Source: Alphaproteobacteria bacterium
GTDB taxonomy: Bacteria > Pseudomonadota > Alphaproteobacteria > CAAHEQ01 > UBA3637
Assembly (NCBI GenBank): GCA_015062385.1
Contig: SUUT01000014.1
Span: 1-38,698 of the forward strand
DNA: 38,698 bases
Reading direction: 5' to 3'
The position numbers and the translations under genes were made by a program. The notes beneath the pieces were generated by a model. That model was not told where the DNA came from and ran no database searches. It saw only the letters and a list, made by a program, of their open reading frames with translations. Of the stretch, positions 32,041-38,698 are shown one piece after another (position 1 is the stretch's first letter; each line of letters opens with the position of its first letter).

Positions 32041-34188
32041 TTAATTATTATCATTTGATGTATCCGTTTCAGGTTCCGTTAAAATACATTCGCCAAAATC
32101 AAAATCTTCAATTGTGCCGGCCGGACATATGCATGTTGTCCCCGTTTCATCGGATGTTTTTCCGTTTGGACAAGCATAACATCTGATTTGTGTTGCTGAT
32201 GGAATGTATCCTGTTGGACAAACTTTACAGATTCCGTCTTGTGCAATTTCATTGGGTTTGCAAGCCACACAACTTTTTTTATCTTCTGAGGGAACGGTTC
32301 CGGCTGTACAGGCAACACAGCCACTATCTGTACTGTAATATCCATATGAACAACAATATTGACCAACACTTCCACCTGTTGAACAAGCACAAGTTGTTGT
32401 TATCTTAGTACCAAACTCACATCCTACTAATGTCGTTTGTTCATAAACACATCCTTTCCGAACATCACAAACCGAACCCGATGTAGGATCCTGAGCAATA
32501 TTAACACCATTACGGCAACTTTCCGGCGTATTTGCTTTCCATAGTCCCCACCAAAATTTATTACCATGCTTTGTTGTTGAATCGGCACAATATTGATTGG
32601 TTAATGCTTCACTATTACATTGTCCATTTAGAGCAACTTGTACATTCGAACATCCACTACACGAAGTTCCATCTCCGACATTAATCCCCGGGTAATAGTA
32701 TTTTCCTACTTCGCACCGAGGATAGCAACGCCAACCATATACACCATTATACCATGCCCAATATCCTGTACAAGCACAGAATCCGTTTTCATTTGCACGA
32801 CCCTCTCCATAACGATTTGTCCTCATGTGTAACGGTAAATCAGAATCACACCGATAACAATAAAAAGAACCATCGGCATTCTTTCTAAGTGTTGAATGAG
32901 CTCCACAATATGATTTTGTTGAAGGGTTCCAAACGTAAAAGGCGATATATCCATCTGCTCTGCCATTTTTTTGAATATCACCACAATACCAATTACTTGT
33001 ATCAATATGGGCACAATCAATTTCTCCCGCTGCATTACGTTTATTACACCACTCTACGGTTGTTTGTTCACATCTTTTACAACCACCACTTGAAGACGGA
33101 TAATAATCTTTTGTATTGTCACACTGACAAACCCAGCCCCCATCTATTTTATCGGCAACAGATTTGTATCCTTTGGATGTATCACATAAACATTGATTTT
33201 CACTATTCATATATCCGGTCAATCCGGTTTTAGGGGCATACGGACAAGATTCTTGACATACACCGTCAATATCATCTTGTCCTTCAGGGCACATACAAGT
33301 TTGTGTATTTCCTCCTTTGGGAATATATCGACAAACACATTCATTTTTTTCAATATCCCATGTTTTAAGACCGGAACAAATACATTTTCCATTTGAAAGA
33401 ACTTGACCTTTGGTTGTATCACAATCTTCTACAACACAATTTCGACAGGATTGTGTTTGCGAATCACAGCAAAAACCACCTGTATTATAGGTACAATCCG
33501 AATGAATTTTACAAATACAGTTTTCATTTTCAAATATTGGTTTGTCCGGTGGACAATAACAACCTGATGCACTCCATTCTCGGGGCGGTTCACATCGGGT
33601 GCAATCTTCCCCGTATTCAAACGAATGCCGACAAACACAGCCATATGTTCCGTCTTCCTTTTGTCGCCAGACTTGTTTATCCGGACATCGTTCTATATCC
33701 GGATTGTTCGGGTCATCATATCCGCTTTCCGCTCCCCCGGAACTGCTTCCCCCGATGACAATACTGTCAAACGTAAATTGCATATTCATTTCAGCTGTTG
33801 TACACGCTTCCGGTGTCATACCAATTCGCATAGAGTTGAATATGTCCCGTCTGTTTTGGAGTTTTTCACAAACCGAATCCGATACGTTAAACAAATCGAC
33901 AATATATTTCCCGTCACGATGTGTGACCATTGGTATCGTATCAGCCGGCTTATATCTTGATAACATATTTTCCACAAAACGCCGTACTTCTTTTACATGC
34001 GAAGAACGATTATTTTGTGTTGCCAATAATTTAGCCTTGCTGATAACATCCTGAATCTGTCCCGCTTGATACGATGAATACGCATATTGATAGCCTGCCA
34101 TTCCGCCGATTGATAAAATCCCGATAATTGCCAAAACTCCTAGGATTTCTACCATACTCCGTCCGTGTTCATTCAGTTTGATTCGCAT
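32041..34188 (-). CDS. Pilin-like N-terminus fused to a long Cys-rich (EGF-like) secreted body
   Basis: The 715-residue protein starts with a short leader MRIKLNEHG, then Arg-Ser-Met-Val-Glu, and the hydrophobic helix ILGVLAIIGILSIGGMAGY. Residues to about 165 resemble a minor pilin. After a GGSSSGG linker comes a body with dozens of Cys in EGF- or TNFR-like spacing (CxC, CxxC, CPPDKP, CPEGQ), from about 175 to 690. It ends in an acidic tail (TEPETDTSNDNN). Such a chain must be exported and disulfide-bonded, and would be shown at the surface. I use the ATG at 34188, with GAGGAGA upstream; a 10-residue extension from 34218 contains that site. The last 200 residues resemble the partial gene at 38116. 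Confidence 0.8.
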   Translation of the reverse strand: MRIKLNEHGRSMVEILGVLAIIGILSIGGMAGYQYAYSSYQAGQIQDVISKAKLLATQNNRSSHVKEVRRFVENMLSRYKPADTIPMVTHRDGKYIVDLFNVSDSVCEKLQNRRDIFNSMRIGMTPEACTTAEMNMQFTFDSIVIGGSSSGGAESGYDDPNNPDIERCPDKQVWRQKEDGTYGCVCRHSFEYGEDCTRCEPPREWSASGCYCPPDKPIFENENCICKIHSDCTYNTGGFCCDSQTQSCRNCVVEDCDTTKGQVLSNGKCICSGLKTWDIEKNECVCRYIPKGGNTQTCMCPEGQDDIDGVCQESCPYAPKTGLTGYMNSENQCLCDTSKGYKSVADKIDGGWVCQCDNTKDYYPSSSGGCKRCEQTTVEWCNKRNAAGEIDCAHIDTSNWYCGDIQKNGRADGYIAFYVWNPSTKSYCGAHSTLRKNADGSFYCYRCDSDLPLHMRTNRYGEGRANENGFCACTGYWAWYNGVYGWRCYPRCEVGKYYYPGINVGDGTSCSGCSNVQVALNGQCNSEALTNQYCADSTTKHGNKFWWGLWKANTPESCRNGVNIAQDPTSGSVCDVRKGCVYEQTTLVGCEFGTKITTTCACSTGGSVGQYCCSYGYYSTDSGCVACTAGTVPSEDKKSCVACKPNEIAQDGICKVCPTGYIPSATQIRCYACPNGKTSDETGTTCICPAGTIEDFDFGECILTEPETDTSNDNN

Positions 34189-34211
34189 AACATTCTCCTC
34201 ACGATTATAAA

Positions 34212-34389
34212 GTTGCATTTATAAAGTGAGTGTAATAAAAGGGACCTTTTTTTCCCGCTTCAAATCGGCAAAATCGGTTTCTAAAAAAAATGAAAGATTA
34301 TTGTTTGAGTTGAATGAGTTATCTAAAATTAAAAAAAATGCTAAAATATGAAAAAAAATGTTGCATTTATACGTCCCTTTTATTGCAAC
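34212..34389. repeat. Paired direct and inverted repeats in the divergent promoter region
   Basis: GTTGCATTTATA occurs at 34212-34223 and again at 34360-34371. AATAAAAGGGAC at 34234-34245 is the exact reverse complement of GTCCCTTTTATT at 34373-34384. GTTGCA at 34360 also pairs with TGCAAC ending at 34389. They frame the start region of the Cys-rich pilin-like gene and precede rnr. Confidence 0.6.
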
Positions 34390-34479
34390 TTATGATGTCC
34401 ATTTATATAAAAAAATTGCACCTTTTACAAAAGCATGTTAAAATGAAAAAAAGGGCCGGTTTGTAATAGGAGAGAGACT

Positions 34480-36633
34480 ATGACAAAAAAAGAGAAAAAA
34501 AACTTACCGTCTATGAAGGATTTGACCGCATTTTTAAAAACACAATCCGGAAGTTTTTCAAAAAGAGATATCGCTCGTCAATTTAATATAAAAGGGGATG
34601 ACAGAATTAAGCTTAAACAAATGTTGAAAGAATTAAGAGATTCCGGAACATTAGAACGGGATAAAAATGCCCGTTCGTATAAATTACAACTTTCCGGTCG
34701 TCTTCCGGAACATTGTCAGTTGGAAATTACCGGACAAGATTCGATGGGTGAATTATTGGCTCGTCCGCTGGAATGGCAATCGGATTTACCGACACCGCAA
34801 ATTTTAATTACCAAAAATAAAATCAATCCGCCGGCTGGTGTGGGGGATATTGTACAGGCAAAGGTTAGATTTATCGGTAATTTGTTATATGAAGGGACTG
34901 TTTTGAGACGTATTAGTGCCGGAGATAATAATATTGTCGGTATGTATTTTGATGGAAAAGTATATGCTGTTGATAGAAGATTATCTCGTCCGTTTTTATT
35001 ATTGGATGTTCCTCGTAATATACATAATAAAGATTTGGTTGTTATTGATATTCCGATGATTCGTTCTCGAGAACCGGTTGCTAAGTTTGTAAAAAAAATC
35101 GGTTCGGCAGATGAGCCATTTGCCGCAACACTTACAGCTATATTTATGCATCGATTGCCTGTTGCTTTTTCGGAACAGTCAGAAAAACAGGCACAACAAT
35201 TAAAAATTCCGGAAGCTGATAAAAGTAGGGTGGATTTAAGGTATATTCCGTTTGTTACAATAGATGGAGCTGATGCCCGAGATTTTGATGATGCAGTTTG
35301 GGCTGAACCGGATACGGATAAAAGCAATATGGGTGGATTTCATATAATGGTGGGAATTGCTGATGTTGCATGGTATGTTCAGTCCGGTTCTGCGTTAGAT
35401 AGAGATGCCTGGACACGGGGTAATTCTGTTTATTTTCCGGATCGTGTTATTCCTATGTTACCGTTTGAGTTATCAAATGGTGTTTGTTCGTTAAAACCGA
35501 ATGAACCACGTGCCGCATTGGTTTGTGAAGTTTGGATAGATAAAAACGGAAACAAAAAGAAACATACTTTTAAGCGGGCTCTTATTCAATCCGTTCAACG
35601 ATTGACTTATGAAGAAGTACAAAATGCATTGGATAAAAAACAACCTATTATCGGATTAGAAACAGAAATTGAAACATTAAAGAACGTTTACTTATTGCTA
35701 AAAAAACAGCGAGAAAAGCGAGGGGTTATTGAAATTGATGTGCCGGAACAAGAAGTTAAATTAAACAAAAACGGGGTTGTTACATCCATTCAGGCACGTC
35801 AACAAACAGAAAGTATGCAGTTAATTGAAGAATTGATGATTATGGCAAATGTTTCCGCAGCGGAAACATTGGAGGAAAAAGGAAAACCGACAATGTACCG
35901 TATTCATGATCGTCCCAGTTTGGAAAAAATACATACATTAAATAACTTTTTAAAATCAATGGGTCTGCAAGGAAAACACCCGATTACGGAACACTCGGAA
36001 GCTGTTGAATACAATAATATTCTTAAGAAAACGCAAGGGTCAGAGAAAGATTTTGCCATTAATGAATTTATGTTGCGTTCTCAATCACAAGCACAATATT
36101 CACCGGAAAATATTGGACATTTTGGATTGGCATTAATGCGATATGCTCATTTTACGTCTCCTATTCGTCGTTATGCCGATATTATGGTTCATCGGGCCAT
36201 TATTAGTGCGTTAAAATTAGGAGAGGGTGGATTAACCAAAGAAGAAGAGGCAACTTTTTCCCAAACGGCTCAACATATATCTTATACAGAACGACAAGCG
36301 GCTTCTGCCGAACAAGATTCGATCGATCGATATATTGCCGGATATTTGAAAAATAAAGTGAATGAAAAATTTATCGGTCGTATTTCTTCTATTACTTCTT
36401 TTGGACTTTTTGTTCGGTTGATGTCTTTTGGTATTGATGGTTTTGTTCCTTTTAAAACATTGTTCGGTGATTATTATGAATATGATGATGAAAAACAAAT
36501 TTTAATCGGTCGTTCCCGTGGAAAAATTTATCGGGTAGGCGATAAATTAATGGTTGTTTTAAAAGAATGCAATCCGTTAACCGGTAGTTTAACTTTACAG
36601 CCGTTGGAAAAAACAGATAAAAATTACAAATAA
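34480..36633 (+). CDS. rnr: Ribonuclease R
   Basis: The 717-residue 3'-to-5' exoribonuclease of the RNB family has an N-terminal helix-turn-helix-like part (16-60), cold-shock-type OB domains, the RNB catalytic core with DGADARDFDDAVW (about 263-275; metal-binding Asp residues) and HFTSPIRRYAD, and a C-terminal S1 domain (FIGRISSITSFGLFVRLMSFGIDGFV). It degrades structured RNA. The ATG is preceded by GGAGAG. It converges with the phoB-like gene, with 13 bases between the stops. Confidence 0.93.
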   Translation: MTKKEKKNLPSMKDLTAFLKTQSGSFSKRDIARQFNIKGDDRIKLKQMLKELRDSGTLERDKNARSYKLQLSGRLPEHCQLEITGQDSMGELLARPLEWQSDLPTPQILITKNKINPPAGVGDIVQAKVRFIGNLLYEGTVLRRISAGDNNIVGMYFDGKVYAVDRRLSRPFLLLDVPRNIHNKDLVVIDIPMIRSREPVAKFVKKIGSADEPFAATLTAIFMHRLPVAFSEQSEKQAQQLKIPEADKSRVDLRYIPFVTIDGADARDFDDAVWAEPDTDKSNMGGFHIMVGIADVAWYVQSGSALDRDAWTRGNSVYFPDRVIPMLPFELSNGVCSLKPNEPRAALVCEVWIDKNGNKKKHTFKRALIQSVQRLTYEEVQNALDKKQPIIGLETEIETLKNVYLLLKKQREKRGVIEIDVPEQEVKLNKNGVVTSIQARQQTESMQLIEELMIMANVSAAETLEEKGKPTMYRIHDRPSLEKIHTLNNFLKSMGLQGKHPITEHSEAVEYNNILKKTQGSEKDFAINEFMLRSQSQAQYSPENIGHFGLALMRYAHFTSPIRRYADIMVHRAIISALKLGEGGLTKEEEATFSQTAQHISYTERQAASAEQDSIDRYIAGYLKNKVNEKFIGRISSITSFGLFVRLMSFGIDGFVPFKTLFGDYYEYDDEKQILIGRSRGKIYRVGDKLMVVLKECNPLTGSLTLQPLEKTDKNYK

Positions 36634-36646
36634 GTGAGAGTTGTTT

Positions 36647-37366
36647 TTATTCTGTGTCTTCAATTATCTCATCTGTTTCCGAATCGCTGAAATCAATAGC
36701 GTAACCGGCAGAACGAACTGTTCGGATAACATCTTTTTCTCCGGCATCATTTAATGCACGTCTTAATCGGCGAATATGGACATCAACTGTTCTTAATTCC
36801 ACATGAATAGAACCACCCCATACAGATTTTAATAAGGATTCTCTGGATAAAACGTGTCCGGGTTTTTCCATTAAAAATTGCAATAGTCTAAATTCTGTTG
36901 GACCTAAATGTACGTGGCGTTCTCCACGCATAACTCTTCTTTTGGAGAAATCAATAAAAATATCTCCGTATGATAGATTTTCTTGTGCCTGAACAGGTAT
37001 TGCCCGTCGTAATAAGGCAATGATACGTGCCATTAACTCGGGAACGGAAAACGGTTTTGTTACGTAATCATCAGCACCAAATGATAACCCTTTTACTTTA
37101 TCTGCTTCTTCGCTACGTGCCGTTAACATAATGATTGGAGTGTTTCTTAATTCATAAGTTTTGCGAATTTCCCGACACAAATCAATTCCCGGAATGTTGG
37201 GTAACATCCAATCTAACAAAATTAAATCCGGTTTTTCGGATAACGCCGTGGGCATAACATCTTTACCATCCATTGATACAACCGTTTCATATCCTTGTTT
37301 TTCCAAATTGTATTTTAACAAGGTAACTAATCCGACTTCATCTTCTACAATCATTATTTTTGTCAT
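36647..37366 (-). CDS. phoB: OmpR/PhoB-family response regulator
   Basis: The 239-residue regulator has a receiver domain with the acidic pair E8/D9, phosphoacceptor D52 (LDWMLP), TAR and KPF Lys near 103, and a C-terminal winged helix (VHLGPTEFRLLQFLMEKPG, VDVHIRRLRRAL). Similarity to PhoB is strong, so phosphate regulation is likely, but no histidine kinase or pst gene is present in the window. Its ATG directly follows the rpe stop, and its ribosome-binding site (AGAGGGA) is in the end of rpe, so it is coupled to rpe. Confidence 0.85.
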   Translation of the reverse strand: MTKIMIVEDEVGLVTLLKYNLEKQGYETVVSMDGKDVMPTALSEKPDLILLDWMLPNIPGIDLCREIRKTYELRNTPIIMLTARSEEADKVKGLSFGADDYVTKPFSVPELMARIIALLRRAIPVQAQENLSYGDIFIDFSKRRVMRGERHVHLGPTEFRLLQFLMEKPGHVLSRESLLKSVWGGSIHVELRTVDVHIRRLRRALNDAGEKDVIRTVRSAGYAIDFSDSETDEIIEDTE

Positions 37367-38008
37367 TTATCCCTCTTTTAATTGTTGAATCTGTATTGCA
37401 TATGGTTTCTTTTTAAAAATATAACTGCCGGCAACCAAGATATCTGCTCCGGCGAGTTTGCAGGCCGGTGCCGTAATCTGATTAATGCCTCCGTCAACTG
37501 AAACCAAAACGTGTTTTTTGCCGATTAATTCTTTAACAGCAACGATTTTTTCCAGTGCTTTTTCCTGAAATGTTTGTCCGCCAAAACCCGGTTCAACAGA
37601 CATGATTAAAACCAAATCAATTAACGGAATAAATGGTTCTAATTTAGCAACTGGTGTGTTTGGACAAATAGATAATCCGACTTTTTTCCCCTCTTTTTTG
37701 ATAAGCGAAATAAGATATTCTATATTTGATTGTGCTTCTATATGTACGGTAATATAATCAGCACCGGCAGTTGCAAACGGAGTAATAAACTTTTCCGGAT
37801 TAGTCATCATTAAATGTACATCAAACGTTTTTTTTGTATAGGAGCGGATACTTTTTACAACAATGGGACCAAATGTTAAATTGGGTACAAAATGTCCATC
37901 CATAACATCAATATGTATCCAGTCAGCACCGGCAGAATCAAGTGCTTTGACATCACACCCTAAACGGGCAAAATCAGCAGATAATATGCTTGGGGCAATT
38001 TTAACCAT
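37367..38008 (-). CDS. rpe: Ribulose-phosphate 3-epimerase
   Basis: The 213-residue TIM-barrel enzyme interconverts ribulose 5-phosphate and xylulose 5-phosphate. Motifs are ISPSILSADFARL-like start, HIDVMDGHFVPNLTFG, DVHLMMTNPE, SVEPGFGGQTF and VDGGIN, with all metal ligands (His, Asp, His, Asp) visible. Length is slightly short for the family. It is first in a two-gene unit with the response regulator. Confidence 0.94.
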   Translation of the reverse strand: MVKIAPSILSADFARLGCDVKALDSAGADWIHIDVMDGHFVPNLTFGPIVVKSIRSYTKKTFDVHLMMTNPEKFITPFATAGADYITVHIEAQSNIEYLISLIKKEGKKVGLSICPNTPVAKLEPFIPLIDLVLIMSVEPGFGGQTFQEKALEKIVAVKELIGKKHVLVSVDGGINQITAPACKLAGADILVAGSYIFKKKPYAIQIQQLKEG

Positions 38009-38050
38009 TTTCTTTTCCCTAATAATAGTTTATTTTCTAATTTTATCAGG

Positions 38051-38079
38051 AAAAAAGGCTTAAAATCAAGCATTTTTTT
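38051..38079. terminator. Weak bidirectional terminator between rpe and the Cys-rich gene
   Basis: GGCTT and AAGC (38057-38061/38068-38071) form a short stem flanked by an A run (38051-38056) and a T run. It would end transcription from the Cys-rich gene on the minus strand. Confidence 0.45.
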
Positions 38080-38115
38080 ATAGAAATATCACGCAGTTGA
38101 CAAATAACTTTGTTT

Positions 38116-38698
38116 TTAATTATTCGATTCATCAATATTTTCCGGAATTTTATCCTCCAACAAAATACAATTTCCGTTTACCGGATCTTCAAAAGATATT
38201 TCCGGCGGACATTCGCATGTGTTTGTAATCATATTAAATATTTTATTTGAATCAATACAAACACTACACGTTAAACCATCTTCATCTGTTGTTCTATCTG
38301 CCGGACAAGCCAAACACCGATTTTGCTGACTGCTCGGATAATATCCGGCATCACATTTAATACATTTACCATCTTTTGTAATTGTATTTTTCGGACAGGC
38401 TTCGCAATCAGTACGAGTTGAATTAGGCACTTGACCCGCAGGACAAGAAGCACAGCCCGTTGATGTCGGATAAGTAGTGGCGGAACAACAAATACCTGTT
38501 TTATCTCCACTAGCACATTCACAATCACTTGTTATGGTGACTCCTATCGTACATGCAGGCAAAGCAAGATTAAAAGGAACACAACCATATTTATAAGAAC
38601 AAACACCGTTTGATGTTTGATATGCCCGTCCGGATTTACCATCTGTCGCATTTGGATGACAAGATATTGGTGTTTTATCTAACCAAGTAGTATATTGA
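38116..38698 (-). CDS. Cys-rich secreted protein, C-terminal part (5' end beyond the window)
   Basis: The frame is open from the right edge to the TAA at 38116, giving about 193 residues. It holds about 24 Cys in the same spacing as the end of the 715-residue protein: CECASG then CC, then GCASCPAGQVP, CEACPKN, CIKCDAGYYPSS, CLACPADRTTDEDG, and the ending NCILLED...DESNN (ECILTEP...SNDNN in the other). The two are paralogous. The N-terminus is not in the window, so a pilin-like start is expected but not shown. There is no internal ATG near 38562; that apparent start is a TTG inside the frame. Confidence 0.8.
   Translation of the reverse strand, partial: QYTTWLDKTPISCHPNATDGKSGRAYQTSNGVCSYKYGCVPFNLALPACTIGVTITSDCECASGDKTGICCSATTYPTSTGCASCPAGQVPNSTRTDCEACPKNTITKDGKCIKCDAGYYPSSQQNRCLACPADRTTDEDGLTCSVCIDSNKIFNMITNTCECPPEISFEDPVNGNCILLEDKIPENIDESNN

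Noticed and set aside
32079-33422. Several ORFs within the Cys-rich gene, both strands
   Set aside because: They are shadows of the Cys-rich frame; the low stop density there follows from its composition.
38271-38528. 85-residue ORF over the second Cys-rich gene
   Set aside because: It is a shifted-frame shadow of the gene that continues to the window edge.

Overview
The window is A+T-rich (by eye about two thirds A+T) and carries the chromosome of a Gram-negative bacterium. KdsB (Kdo activation for LPS), lipoprotein maturation and export genes (lgt, a lolC/E-type permease, lolD) and a lolC/E-lolD-dnaE order point to the Alphaproteobacteria. My inference is an uncultured, probably host-associated lineage with a small genome. 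Genes are tightly packed and often overlap by 1-14 bases. There is one tRNA, no rRNA and no CRISPR array.

Layout. 1-2.4 kb is an accessory strip: the tail of an unknown ORF, clusters of palindromic repeats, a small ORF running into a repeat, a zeta-toxin-like kinase with a small partner protein, and a decayed IS200-type transposase. 2.4-4.3 kb holds a TPR lipid- or envelope-associated protein, a LOG-family hydrolase and a 44-residue rubredoxin. 4.4-7.9 kb is an uncharacterised locus: two pilin-like proteins and two unknown proteins on the minus strand, facing one unknown protein on the plus strand, with consensus-like promoters between them. 8-14.5 kb holds tRNA-Arg(ACG), a HAD phosphatase, a NadR-like ATPase, an HD-like protein lacking the HD Asp, a metallophosphoesterase, dCMP deaminase, and the HtpX/LemA pair.

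14.6-17.3 kb is an overlapping operon (ppa, HAD-IIA phosphatase, HIT hydrolase, kdsB). 17.4-19.2 kb has a squalene/phytoene synthase-like protein with an altered second Asp motif and a Trp-rich conserved protein. 19.2-20.6 kb is ffh. 20.7-28.1 kb is a compact run: lolC/E, lolD, dnaE, lgt, a DUF2062 protein and pgeF. A small minus-strand gene and queH follow. 29-32 kb is a minus-strand operon nagB, Nudix-like gene, tsaB, rimI.

32-34.2 kb encodes a 715-residue protein with a pilin-like N-terminus and a long Cys-rich body. After rnr, phoB-like and rpe, the window ends inside a second gene (38.1 kb to the edge) whose C-terminus is clearly paralogous to it. These two proteins, with the two short pilin-like proteins at 4.4-5.2 kb, form the best candidate for an undescribed system: atypical prepilin-type signals (Gly-Arg-Ser-x-x-Glu) attached to variable secreted domains, including EGF-like Cys-rich chains.
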